Positions 16,177-24,166 of a DNA stretch of 64,000 bases are shown piece after piece. The DNA is taken from contig NZ_CP083911.1 in NCBI RefSeq assembly GCF_020162115.1, positions 2,666,001-2,730,000 of the forward strand. The letters are read 5' to 3'. The translations under genes and the position numbers were made by a program. Below the pieces are notes generated by a model. That model worked only from the letters and a program-made list of their open reading frames with translations, ran no database searches and was not told the origin of the DNA. Each line of letters opens with the position of its first letter. The first letter of the stretch is position 1. Source of the stretch: Tepidimonas taiwanensis (GTDB lineage: Bacteria > Pseudomonadota > Gammaproteobacteria > Burkholderiales > Burkholderiaceae_C).

Positions 16177-17060
16177 TGCCCCCCGCCCCGCGACGACCGG
16201 CCTGGCGCGAGCGCCTGGCGCTGTACCTGGACCTCATCCGCTGGGACCGGCCGGCAGGTTGGCTGCTGCTGCTGTGGCCGACGCTGTCGGCGCTGTGGCT
16301 GGCTGCCGGCGGCTGGCCGGGCTGGCACCTGCTGATCGTGTTCGTCGCGGGCACCATCCTGATGCGCTCGGCCGGCTGCTGCGTCAACGACGTGGCCGAC
16401 CGCGATTTCGACCGCCACGTCAAGCGCACCGCGCAGCGGCCCGTCACCAGCGGCCGCATCGGCACGCGCGAGGCGCTGGCGGTCGGCGCGGCGCTGGCGC
16501 TCGTCGCGTTCGCCCTCGTGCTGACCACCCACCCGGCCGCGGTGGCGTGGTCGTTCGCCGCGCTGGCGGTGGCCGTCTTTTACCCATACACCAAGCGGTT
16601 TTTCGCGATGCCGCAGGCGGTGCTCGGGGTGGCGTTCAGCTTTGGCATCCCGATGGCATTCGCCGCGGTGCGCGGCGAGGTGCCGGTGCTCGCGTGGGGG
16701 CTGCTGCTCGCCAACGCCTTCTGGGTGCTGGCCTACGACACCGAGTACGCGATGGTCGACCGCGACGACGACCTGCGCATCGGCATCCGTACCTCGGCCA
16801 TCACGCTGGGCCGCTGGGACGTCGCCGCCGTGCTGGCGTTCTATGCGCTGCACCTGCTGCTGTGGACCGCGCTCGTGTGGCCGCACGCCGGCGGGCCGTG
16901 GTTCGCCGCGGGGGTGGTGGCCGCGGCGGCGCAGGTGCTGTGGCACGCGCGGCTCATCCGCGAACGCACGCGCGAGGGGTGTTTCCGCGCGTTTCGCCTC
17001 AACCACTGGCTGGGCGCGGCGCTCTTCGCCGGGCTGGCGTTGCAGCTCGCCCTGGGCTAA
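16176..17060 (+). CDS. ubiA: 4-hydroxybenzoate polyprenyltransferase
   Basis: 294 aa from the ATG at 16176, which overlaps the oxyR stop (TGATG). An in-frame ATG at 16158 would add six residues and overlap oxyR by 19 bp. The protein is an integral membrane aromatic prenyltransferase of ubiquinone synthesis. Both Asp-rich Mg2+-diphosphate motifs are present: NDVADRDFD near residue 73 and DTEYAMVDRDDD near residue 188. About eight or nine membrane helices are visible. Confidence 0.95.
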   Translation: MPPAPRRPAWRERLALYLDLIRWDRPAGWLLLLWPTLSALWLAAGGWPGWHLLIVFVAGTILMRSAGCCVNDVADRDFDRHVKRTAQRPVTSGRIGTREALAVGAALALVAFALVLTTHPAAVAWSFAALAVAVFYPYTKRFFAMPQAVLGVAFSFGIPMAFAAVRGEVPVLAWGLLLANAFWVLAYDTEYAMVDRDDDLRIGIRTSAITLGRWDVAAVLAFYALHLLLWTALVWPHAGGPWFAAGVVAAAAQVLWHARLIRERTREGCFRAFRLNHWLGAALFAGLALQLALG

Positions 17061-17236
17061 CCGTTGCAACATGCGCCGCAGTCTGACGCACAGGCTGGCC
17101 GTCGGCGGCGCAGCCGCCATACGAGGCCACACCGGTCGTTTCGGTGCGCGCCCGCACTGCGGTTCGCGACTGTGTCGGCCCGCATCGGCTCCCGCGGCGC
17201 GGGCGGGATGCGTGAGGGTTGCCGTAGCCCCAAGGG

Positions 17237-18088
17237 TCAGGTGCCAAACGCGTCGCCCAGTTCCTGCGCGCGGCGCCGGGCCGCGTGCAGCGCGTCGATG
17301 AAGCGCCCCTTGACGTCGGCGGCCTCCAGCACGGCCAGTGCCGCGGCGGTGGTGCCGCCCTTGGAGGTGACGCGCTCGCGCAGCACCTCGGGCGGCTCCC
17401 CCGCGTCCTGCGCCAGGCGCGCCGCACCGACAAAGGTGCCGACCGCCAATTCGAGGGCGACCGCCGGTGGCAGGCCCATCTGCGCGCCGGCCTCCCGCAT
17501 CGCTTCCAGGAAATAAAACACATACGCCGGGCCGGAGCCGGACAGCGCGGTCACCGCATCCAGCGCCGTCTCGTCGTCCACCCACACCCAGCGGCCGGTC
17601 ACGGCGATCAGCGCCTCGGCCAGTGTCCGGTCTTCGGCGTTGACGCCGGGCAGCGCGTACGCGCCGGTCATGCCCTGGCCGACCAGCGCCGGGGTGTTGG
17701 GCATCGTGCGCACGATGCGCGCGCTGCCGAACCACGCCTGCATGCTGGCGCAGCGGATGCCCGCGGCGACGCTGACGTGTAGCGCGTCGCGCAGGTGGGG
17801 GGCGGCCGCCGCCGCGGCGTCGCGGAAGGTCTGTGGCTTGACGGCCCACACGGCCAGCCGACACCCGGCCAGCGTCGGGTCCGCGGCCGCCAGCGCCGTC
17901 ACACCATAGCGCTCCCGCAGCCGCTGGCGCGCCTCCTCACCGGGGTCGACGACGACAAGATCGGCGGCGCGGCAGCCCGCGCGCAACAGGCCGCCGATCA
18001 ACGCGCTGGCCATGTTACCGCCGCCGATGAAGGCGATGCGCTGGCCGATCAAGGCAGACGAAGAACACACAGGGGCAGCGGTATTCAT
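17237..18088 (-). CDS. proC: Pyrroline-5-carboxylate reductase
   Basis: 283 aa from the ATG at complement 18088; the open frame extends 12 codons further without family-like sequence. The Rossmann motif is IAFIGGGNMASALIGGL. Family blocks include VWAVKPQ, RTMPNTPALVGQGMTG, ALSGSGPAYVFYFLEAM and the C-terminal TSKGGTTAAALAVLE. It makes proline from pyrroline-5-carboxylate with NAD(P)H. It is convergent with ubiA across 176 bp in which no clear terminator was found. Confidence 0.95.
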   Translation of the reverse strand: MNTAAPVCSSSALIGQRIAFIGGGNMASALIGGLLRAGCRAADLVVVDPGEEARQRLRERYGVTALAAADPTLAGCRLAVWAVKPQTFRDAAAAAAPHLRDALHVSVAAGIRCASMQAWFGSARIVRTMPNTPALVGQGMTGAYALPGVNAEDRTLAEALIAVTGRWVWVDDETALDAVTALSGSGPAYVFYFLEAMREAGAQMGLPPAVALELAVGTFVGAARLAQDAGEPPEVLRERVTSKGGTTAAALAVLEAADVKGRFIDALHAARRRAQELGDAFGT

Positions 18089-18206
18089 GCAGCGGGACGA
18101 ATCGATACAGCGGTGGCCGTGCACGAGATGGCGGCCACGTCACCCCGTAAACTAGCACGCTTGGCCCGATTTTGCACCGTATCTGGGCGCAGAACGAACG
18201 CACTGC

Positions 18207-18225
18207 CGGGGGAAAACGGCCCCCG
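18207..18225 (+). other. GC-rich hairpin in the leader of the symporter gene
   Basis: CGGGGG and CCCCCG form a 6-bp stem with a 7-nt loop (AAAACGG), 47 bp before the GTG start at 18272. Its role is unknown; it does not match a riboswitch class I recognise. Confidence 0.25.
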
Positions 18226-18271
18226 TGCAGCGGCCAGGCATCAAGGGAATCCTTTTTTACAGGAGTGAAAA

Positions 18272-19732
18272 GTGCTGGACCTCATCAACGATTGGTTATG
18301 GGGCAAGATCCTGATCGCGGTCTTGCTCGTGGTCGGCGTGTACTTTACGGTGGGCACGCGATTTGTGCAATTCCGGTATTTCCGGCGCATGTTTGGTATT
18401 CTGACGTCGGGTCAGGCCTTCGCCGGTGACCAACACGGCCATCTCTCATCGTTCCAGGCCCTGATGTTGTCGGTGGCGGGGCGCGTTGGAGGCGGCAATA
18501 TCGCCGGGGTTGCCGTGGCCATCACGCTCGGGGGACCGGGTGCCGTCTTCTGGATGTGGGTGGTCGGCCTGCTGGGCATGGCCACGAGCTTCGTGGAGTG
18601 CACGCTGGCACAGGCGTACAAGCAGTCCGAGCCTGACGGCACCTACCGAGGCGGGCCCGCATATTACATCGCCCGCGGCATGGGGCCGTCGTGGCGGTGG
18701 CTGGCGTGGCTATATTCGTTGCTGCTGCTGGTCACGTTTGGCTTTGGCTTTAACGCGCTGCAGTCCTACGCCGTGGCGACCTCCGTCAACGATGCGTTTG
18801 GGGTGCCGGTGTTGGCGTCGGCCATTGTGCTGGCGTTGGTGGTGGCGGCCATCGTTTTTGGCGGGGTGCGCCGCATCGCCAGCGTGGCCGACTTTCTCGT
18901 GCCGATCATGGCGCTGGGCTACATCACCGTCGCGCTGGTCGTGGTCGTGCTGAACATCACCGAGCTGCCGGGGGTCTTGGCTCTCATTGTCAAGAGCGCC
19001 CTGGGGTTGGAGCCGGCACTGGCTGGCGGTGTCGGCGCGGCCATCATGATGGGCGTCAAGCGAGGGCTGTTCTCCAACGAAGCAGGGCTGGGCAGTGCGC
19101 CCAACGTGGCCGCCGTCGCCTATGTTCCGCACCCGGCCAGCCAGGGGATCATCCAGGCATTTTCCGTCTTCATCGACACCCTGATCATCTGCTCGTGCAC
19201 GGCCTTCATCGTTTTGGTCGGTGGGGTGTATCAACCGGGCAGCGCTGGCGAGTGGGCAGGTGTGCCGCTGACGCAAGCCTCGCTGGCCAGCCACGTTGGC
19301 GAGTGGGGGCGGATGTTCGTCAGCGTCGCGCTCATGCTGTTTGCCTTCACCACGATGGTGTACAACTACTACCTCGGCGAAAACAGCCTGAGCTATTTCG
19401 GCGTGCGCCGCTGGGGACTGGTGCTCTACCGGTTGCTGGTGATTGCGTTGTGCGGCTGGGGCGCCACGACCGATCTGGCCACGGCCTTTGCGTTTGCCGA
19501 CGTGACCATGGGGCTGTTGGCACTGGTCAATTTGGTTGCGCTGATCAAGCTCTTCCCTGTGGCACGTGCGCTGCTGCAAGACTACGACGCGCAGGCCAAG
19601 CGCAGCCGCGAGGAGCCGGTGTTTGATGCCCAGCGCTTCGAGCAGTGGGGGGTGGACCCCCGCGCGTGGACGTTGGAGGAAGACGAGGCGAAGCGCCTGG
19701 CGCGGCTGAAGGGCGCACAAGCTGCCCAATAA
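18272..19732 (+). CDS. Alanine or glycine:cation symporter (AGCS family)
   Basis: 486 aa from a GTG with AGGAG at 18261-18265. About eleven transmembrane helices. The AGCS signature region reads VGGGNIAGVAVAITLGGPGA, followed by FWMWV; a second conserved block is GVKRGLFSNEAGLGSAPNVAA. The family takes up alanine or glycine with Na+ or H+. The C-terminus is a hydrophilic tail (about 430-486). Base composition is somewhat more A/T-rich than recG or ubiA. It is divergent from proC. Confidence 0.92.
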   Translation: MLDLINDWLWGKILIAVLLVVGVYFTVGTRFVQFRYFRRMFGILTSGQAFAGDQHGHLSSFQALMLSVAGRVGGGNIAGVAVAITLGGPGAVFWMWVVGLLGMATSFVECTLAQAYKQSEPDGTYRGGPAYYIARGMGPSWRWLAWLYSLLLLVTFGFGFNALQSYAVATSVNDAFGVPVLASAIVLALVVAAIVFGGVRRIASVADFLVPIMALGYITVALVVVVLNITELPGVLALIVKSALGLEPALAGGVGAAIMMGVKRGLFSNEAGLGSAPNVAAVAYVPHPASQGIIQAFSVFIDTLIICSCTAFIVLVGGVYQPGSAGEWAGVPLTQASLASHVGEWGRMFVSVALMLFAFTTMVYNYYLGENSLSYFGVRRWGLVLYRLLVIALCGWGATTDLATAFAFADVTMGLLALVNLVALIKLFPVARALLQDYDAQAKRSREEPVFDAQRFEQWGVDPRAWTLEEDEAKRLARLKGAQAAQ

Positions 19733-19776
19733 GGGGTGCGGATGATCGCGCGCGATGCGCGTGACGCCACGACGCC

Positions 19777-19808
19777 CGCCTCCATCGGGCCCGCTACCGG
19801 TGGAGGCG
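19777..19808 (+). terminator. Hairpin after the symporter gene
   Basis: CGCCTCCA (19777-19784) pairs perfectly with TGGAGGCG (19801-19808) over a 16-nt GC-rich loop. No T-run follows. It lies 44 bp after the stop codon and upstream of the next promoter, so it may end the symporter transcript. Confidence 0.4.
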
Positions 19809-19852
19809 ACCGTTGCTGACAATAGGCCACGTCCAAAACGCGCTTGGGGCAC

Positions 19853-19881
19853 TTGACAGCAAGGTGCCCTTCATCCATAAT
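19853..19881 (+). promoter_or_regulatory. Strong promoter of the spc ribosomal operon
   Basis: TTGACA (19853-19858, perfect -35), 17-bp spacer, CATAAT (19876-19881, one mismatch to TATAAT). This is the best sigma-70-type promoter in the window and sits in front of rplN. Confidence 0.75.
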
Positions 19882-19887
19882 CTTCGA

Positions 19888-20053
19888 CTTCGCCCGATAG
19901 GGTGAAGACCATCTGCCCACCGAAGCACGGTGGCGGCGCAGCGGGGTGGGTCCGTCAGGGCCGGCGAAGGCTGCGTGCGGCGCGTGCGACGACGGGCCCA
20001 AGACTGATCTCCTCGGCCGTGGTGGCCCAGGGATTCAAGTTGGGACTTTCATC
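19888..20053 (+). promoter_or_regulatory. Long 5' leader of rplN
   Basis: About 165 nt between the expected start site and the rplN ATG. It contains a hairpin CCACCG-AAGCA-CGGTGG (19917-19933) and further G-rich segments. Ribosomal operons are often autoregulated through such leaders, but no known binding structure was recognised here. Confidence 0.3.
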
Positions 20054-20422
20054 ATGATCCAAACGCAAACTCGACTCGATGTTGCTGACAACACGGGTGC
20101 CAAGTCCGTGATGTGCATCAAGGTGCTCGGCGGCTCCAAGCGCCGCTACGCCAGCGTGGGCGACATCATCAAGGTCAGCATCAAGGAAGCCGCGCCGCGG
20201 GGCCGCGTCAAGAAGGGCGAGGTCTACAACGCGGTGGTGGTGCGCACGGCCAAGGGCATTCGTCGTCCCGACGGCGCGCTCATCAAGTTCGACGGCAACG
20301 CCGCCGTTCTGCTCAACAACAAGCTGGAGCCGATCGGCACCCGCATCTTCGGCCCGGTCACGCGCGAGCTGCGCACCGAGCGCTTCATGAAGATCGTGTC
20401 CCTGGCGCCCGAAGTTCTCTGA
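20054..20422 (+). CDS. rplN: 50S ribosomal protein L14
   Basis: 122 aa, full length. MIQTQTRLDVADNTGAK, KRRYASVGDIIKVSIKEA and FGPVTRELR are diagnostic L14 blocks. L14 sits at the subunit interface next to L19. It is the first gene of the spc-type operon here; rpsQ and the rest of the S10 operon, which usually precede it, are absent from the window. Confidence 0.98.
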   Translation: MIQTQTRLDVADNTGAKSVMCIKVLGGSKRRYASVGDIIKVSIKEAAPRGRVKKGEVYNAVVVRTAKGIRRPDGALIKFDGNAAVLLNNKLEPIGTRIFGPVTRELRTERFMKIVSLAPEVL

Positions 20423-20431
20423 GGAACCGTC

Positions 20432-20752
20432 ATGAACAAGATCCGTACAGGCGACGAAGTCATCGTCATCGCGGGGCGCGACAAGGGCAAGCGTGGTCGC
20501 GTGCTGCGCCGTGCCGACGAGCAGCGCGTGGTGGTCGAGGGCGTCAATGTGGTCAAGAAGCACGTGCGCCCCAACCCGCTCAAGGGCGTGCCGGGCGGCA
20601 TCGTCGAGAAGACCATGCCCATCCACCAGTCCAACGTCGCCATCTACAACCCCACCACCGGCAAGGCCGATCGCGTGGGCATCAAGGTGCTGGCCGACGG
20701 CAAGAAGGTGCGCGTCTACAAGTCCAGCGGCGAAGAAATCAAGGTGGCATGA
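20432..20752 (+). CDS. rplX: 50S ribosomal protein L24
   Basis: 106 aa. A KOW motif opens the protein (DEVIVIAGRDKGKRGRVLR), followed by VVVEGVNVVKKHVRPNP and the late block HQSNVAIYNP. L24 is an assembly-initiating 23S rRNA-binding protein. Starts 9 bp after rplN. Confidence 0.98.
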   Translation: MNKIRTGDEVIVIAGRDKGKRGRVLRRADEQRVVVEGVNVVKKHVRPNPLKGVPGGIVEKTMPIHQSNVAIYNPTTGKADRVGIKVLADGKKVRVYKSSGEEIKVA

Positions 20753-20754
20753 CC

Positions 20755-21294
20755 ATGGCACGTTTCCAACAGCTCTACCGCGAAAAGATCGCGCCGGCGC
20801 TGCAGAAGCAGTTCGGCTACAAGTCCGTCATGGAGGTGCCGCGCATCACCAAGATCACGCTCAACATGGGCGTGGGTGAGGCGGTGGCCGACAAGAAGGT
20901 GCTGGAAAACGCCGTCGCCGACCTGACCAAGATCGCGGGCCAGAAGCCCGTCGTGACCCGCGCCCGCAAGGCGATCGCCGGGTTCAAGATCCGCGAAGGG
21001 CAGCCCATTGGCTGCATGGTCACGCTGCGTGGCGCGCGCATGTACGAATTCCTGGACCGCTTCGTGACGATCGCGCTGCCGCGCGTGCGTGACTTCCGCG
21101 GGATCTCGGGCCGCGCGTTCGACGGCCGCGGCAACTACAACATCGGCGTCAAAGAGCAGATCATCTTCCCCGAGATCGAGTACGACAAGGTCGACGCGGT
21201 GCGGGGTCTGAACATCAGCATCACGACGACGGCCAAGACCGACGACGAGTGCAAGGCGCTGCTCGCCGGTTTCCGTTTCCCGTTCAAGAACTGA
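20755..21294 (+). CDS. rplE: 50S ribosomal protein L5
   Basis: 179 aa from the ATG at 20755; an ATG at 20749 overlapping the rplX stop would add two residues (MT). Diagnostic blocks are VPRITKITLNMGVGEA, VTRARKAIAGFKIREG and FDGRGNYNIGVKEQ. L5 belongs to the 5S rRNP of the central protuberance. Confidence 0.98.
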   Translation: MARFQQLYREKIAPALQKQFGYKSVMEVPRITKITLNMGVGEAVADKKVLENAVADLTKIAGQKPVVTRARKAIAGFKIREGQPIGCMVTLRGARMYEFLDRFVTIALPRVRDFRGISGRAFDGRGNYNIGVKEQIIFPEIEYDKVDAVRGLNISITTTAKTDDECKALLAGFRFPFKN

Positions 21295-21302
21295 GGTGGT
21301 CC

Positions 21303-21608
21303 GTGGCTAAGCAAGCACTGCTCCAGCGTGAACTCAAGCGCGACAAGCTGGTCGCCAAGTTCGCCAACAAGTACAACGAGTTGAAGGCCATCGCCAAGGA
21401 CGCCAAGCGCAGCCCCGAGGAGCGCGACGCCGCGCGCGCCGCGCTGCAGAAGCTGCCGCGCAACGCCAACCCGACGCGCCAGCGCAACCGCTGCGGCATC
21501 ACCGGCCGCCCGCGCGGGACGTTCAAGCAATTCGGTCTGGCCCGCACCAAGATTCGCGAGCTGGCGTTCGCCGGTGAGATCCCCGGCGTGATCAAGGCCA
21601 GCTGGTAA
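21303..21608 (+). CDS. rpsN: 30S ribosomal protein S14
   Basis: 101 aa from a GTG start 8 bp after rplE. It is the long, zinc-free form: the C-terminal half (NPTRQRNRCGITGRPRGTF) has one Cys and lacks the CxxC pairs of the short zinc form. S14 binds the 30S head. Confidence 0.97.
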   Translation: MAKQALLQRELKRDKLVAKFANKYNELKAIAKDAKRSPEERDAARAALQKLPRNANPTRQRNRCGITGRPRGTFKQFGLARTKIRELAFAGEIPGVIKASW

Positions 21609-21628
21609 GGCGCGAAGGAGAACCCCAA

Positions 21629-22024
21629 ATGAGCATGAGTGATCCGATCGCCGACATGCTGACCCGCATCCGCAACGCGCAGATGGTCGAGAAGGCCTCT
21701 GTGACGATGCCGGCTTCGAAGCTGAAGACCGCCATCGCCCAGGTGCTCAAGGATGAGGGCTACATCGACGGCTTCCAGGTCAAGGAAGAAGGCGGCAAGA
21801 AAGAGCTCGAGATCGCGCTCAAGTACTACGCCGGCCGTCCGGTCATCGAGCGCATCGAGCGCGTCAGCCGCCCGGGCCTGCGCGTCTACCGCGGCGCCAA
21901 GTCCATCCCCCAGGTCATGAACGGGCTGGGCGTGGCCATCGTCACCACGCCCAAGGGCGTGATGACCGATCGCAAGGCGCGTGCTGCCGGTGTCGGCGGC
22001 GAAGTCTTGTGCTACGTCGCCTGA
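21629..22024 (+). CDS. rpsH: 30S ribosomal protein S8
   Basis: 131 aa. MSMSDPIADMLTRIRNAQ at the N-terminus and SRPGLRVYRG, LGVAIVTTPKGVMTD towards the C-terminus are typical S8. S8 nucleates the 30S central domain and in E. coli represses the spc operon by binding its own mRNA near rplE. Confidence 0.98.
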   Translation: MSMSDPIADMLTRIRNAQMVEKASVTMPASKLKTAIAQVLKDEGYIDGFQVKEEGGKKELEIALKYYAGRPVIERIERVSRPGLRVYRGAKSIPQVMNGLGVAIVTTPKGVMTDRKARAAGVGGEVLCYVA

Positions 22025-22049
22025 TGCGGGGCAGGAAGGAGCAATACCA

Positions 22050-22583
22050 ATGTCTCGTGTAGCGAAAGCCGCCATCACCATCCCGCAAGGCGTCGAGGTG
22101 GCGATTGGCCAGGACAGCATCAACGTCAAGGGTGCGCTGGGTGCGCTGAGCCTGCCGCTCAACCCGCGCGTCAAGGTGGTGCAAGACGGTGGCAAACTCA
22201 CCTTTGCCCCCACCGACGACACGCGCGAAGCCGATGCGCTCAGCGGCACGGTGCGCCAGCTCGTCAACAACATGGTCATCGGTGTCAGCAAGGGCTTCGA
22301 GCGCAAGCTGACGCTGGTGGGCGTGGGTTACAAGGCCGCCGCGCAGGGCAACAAGCTCAACATCAACGTCGGGTTCTCGCACCCGGTGGAAATCGAGATG
22401 CCGGCCGGCATCAAGGCCGAGACGCCGACGCCGACCGAGATCCTGATCAAGGGTGCGGACCGTCAGCGCGTGGGCCAGGTCGCCGCCGAAGTGCGGGCGG
22501 TGCGTCCCCCCGAGCCCTACAAGGGCAAGGGCATCCGGTATGCGGATGAGAAGGTCGTCATCAAAGAGACCAAGAAGAAGTGA
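22050..22583 (+). CDS. rplF: 50S ribosomal protein L6
   Basis: 177 aa from the ATG at 22050 with AGGAAGGAG upstream. MSRVAKAAITIPQGVEV starts the protein; LVGVGYKAAAQGNKLN and the C-terminal PPEPYKGKGIRYADE block are diagnostic. L6 lies near the factor-binding site. Confidence 0.98.
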   Translation: MSRVAKAAITIPQGVEVAIGQDSINVKGALGALSLPLNPRVKVVQDGGKLTFAPTDDTREADALSGTVRQLVNNMVIGVSKGFERKLTLVGVGYKAAAQGNKLNINVGFSHPVEIEMPAGIKAETPTPTEILIKGADRQRVGQVAAEVRAVRPPEPYKGKGIRYADEKVVIKETKKK

Positions 22584-22594
22584 GGACAGCGAAC

Positions 22595-22960
22595 ATGTTG
22601 AACAAGAAAGAACAGCGTTTGCGCCGCGCTCGCCAGACCCGCATCCGCATCGCCCAGCAGGGTGCCGTGCGCCTCGCCGTGCACCGCACCAACCTGCACA
22701 TCTACGCCAACATCATCTCCAGCGACGGCGGCCGCGTGCTGGCCTCTGCGTCGACGCTGGAGCCCGAGGTGCGCGCGCAGCTCGGCGGTCACGGCAAGGG
22801 TGGCAATGTCGCCGCCGCGGCCCTGATCGGCAAGCGCATCGCCGAGAAGGCCAAGGCCGCCGGCATCGAGAAGGTGGCGTTCGACCGCTCGGGCTTTGCC
22901 TACCACGGCCGTGTCAAGGCGCTGGCCGAGGCCGCGCGTGAAGCCGGCCTGCAATTCTGA
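22595..22960 (+). CDS. rplR: 50S ribosomal protein L18
   Basis: 121 aa from the ATG at 22595. MLNKKEQRLRRARQTR, LAVHRTNLHIYANII and FDRSGFAYHGRVKALAEAA are the usual L18 blocks. L18 binds 5S rRNA with L5. Confidence 0.98.
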   Translation: MLNKKEQRLRRARQTRIRIAQQGAVRLAVHRTNLHIYANIISSDGGRVLASASTLEPEVRAQLGGHGKGGNVAAAALIGKRIAEKAKAAGIEKVAFDRSGFAYHGRVKALAEAAREAGLQF

Positions 22961-22977
22961 CGCAGCAGGTGACGCAA

Positions 22978-23496
22978 ATGGCAAAAATGCAAGCGAATGT
23001 GAAGACCGAGGGCAACGACGACGGCCTGCGCGAGAAGATGATCGCGGTCAACCGCGTGACCAAGGTGGTCAAGGGCGGCCGCATCATGGGCTTCGCGGCG
23101 CTGACCGTGGTCGGCGACGGCGACGGCCGCATCGGCATGGGCAAGGGCAAGGCGCGTGAAGTGCCGGTGTCCGTGCAAAAGGCGATGGACGAAGCCCGCC
23201 GCAGCATGTTCAAGGTGTCGCTCAAGGGTGGCACGCTGCACCACGAGGTCAAGGGCCACCACGGCGCCTCCACCGTCATCATGATGCCGGCGCCGAAGGG
23301 CACGGGCATCATCGCCGGTGGTCCGATGCGCGCGGTGTTCGAGGTGATGGGCATCACCGACGTCGTGGCCAAGAGCCATGGCTCGACCAACCCCTACAAC
23401 CTGGTGCGCGCGACGCTGGACGCGCTGCGCAAGTCGACCACGCCGGCCGAGGTCGCCGCCAAGCGCGGCAAGTCGGTCGAAGAGCTCGTGGGCTGA
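22978..23496 (+). CDS. rpsE: 30S ribosomal protein S5
   Basis: 172 aa from the ATG at 22978; an in-frame GTG lies 9 bp earlier. REKMIAVNRVTKVVKGGRI is the S5 double-stranded RNA-binding domain, followed by GKGKAREVPVSVQKAMDEA. S5 affects translational accuracy and spectinomycin sensitivity. Confidence 0.97.
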   Translation: MAKMQANVKTEGNDDGLREKMIAVNRVTKVVKGGRIMGFAALTVVGDGDGRIGMGKGKAREVPVSVQKAMDEARRSMFKVSLKGGTLHHEVKGHHGASTVIMMPAPKGTGIIAGGPMRAVFEVMGITDVVAKSHGSTNPYNLVRATLDALRKSTTPAEVAAKRGKSVEELVG

Positions 23497-23509
23497 TCGG
23501 GAGAACGCG

Positions 23510-23692
23510 ATGACGACCCCCAACACCGTCAAAGTCAAGCTGGTGCGCAGCCCGATCGGCTGCAAGGCATCGCACCGCGCCACGGTGCGCGGGCTGGGCC
23601 TGCGCAAACTCGGCAGCGTGCGCGAACTGCAGGACACGCCGGCCGTGCGCGGCATGATCAACAAGGTGAGCTACCTGGTGCAGGTGCTCTGA
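23510..23692 (+). CDS. rpmD: 50S ribosomal protein L30
   Basis: 60 aa. VKVKLVRSPIGCKASHRATV and LGLRKLGSVRELQDTP are typical of the short bacterial L30. Lies 13 bp after rpsE in the spc order. Confidence 0.96.
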   Translation: MTTPNTVKVKLVRSPIGCKASHRATVRGLGLRKLGSVRELQDTPAVRGMINKVSYLVQVL

Positions 23693-23705
23693 TCGGAGAC
23701 TCGTG

Positions 23706-24137
23706 ATGGATCTCAACACCCTCAAACCCGCCGCGGGCTCGAAGAAGCCGCGCCGTCGCGTCGGCCGTGGCATCGGCTCGGGTCTCGGCAAGACCGGCGG
23801 CCGCGGTCACAAGGGCCAGAAGTCGCGCTCCGGTGGCTTCCACAAGGTGGGCTTCGAAGGCGGCCAGATGCCGCTGCAGCGCCGCCTGCCCAAGCGTGGC
23901 TTCAAGTCGCAGTCGCTCAAGTTCAACGCCGAGGTGACGCTGGCCGATCTGCAGGCGCTGGGGCAGTCCGAAGTGGACCTGCTCACGCTCAAGCAGGCGG
24001 GCCTCGTGCCGCAACTCGCGAAGAAGGTCAAGGTCATCAAGACCGGTGAGATCAGCATCGCCGTCAAGCTGACCAACGTCGCCGCGACCGCGGGTGCCAA
24101 GGCCGCGATCGAGGCGGCGGGCGGCTCGGTGGCCTGA
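23706..24137 (+). CDS. rplO: 50S ribosomal protein L15
   Basis: 143 aa from the ATG at 23706 (a GTG lies one codon earlier). A Gly/Arg/Lys-rich N-terminal tail (RRRVGRGIGSGLGKTGGRGH) penetrates 23S rRNA. FEGGQMPLQRRLPKRGF follows, then the globular C-terminal domain. Confidence 0.98.
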   Translation: MDLNTLKPAAGSKKPRRRVGRGIGSGLGKTGGRGHKGQKSRSGGFHKVGFEGGQMPLQRRLPKRGFKSQSLKFNAEVTLADLQALGQSEVDLLTLKQAGLVPQLAKKVKVIKTGEISIAVKLTNVAATAGAKAAIEAAGGSVA

Positions 24138-24166
24138 TCGGACGCGCAACGCGACGGGAATCGCTC

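Larger units (their letters stand above)
19733..20053. other. Intergenic region between the symporter gene and rplN
   Basis: 321 bp with no convincing gene. It holds a hairpin (19777-19808), a strong sigma-70-type promoter (19853-19881) and a leader of about 165 nt before rplN. Confidence 0.6.

Noticed and set aside
17061..17236. Small gene between ubiA and proC
   Set aside because: Open frames here are Arg/Ala-rich with no start site or family feature; the gap separates two convergent genes.
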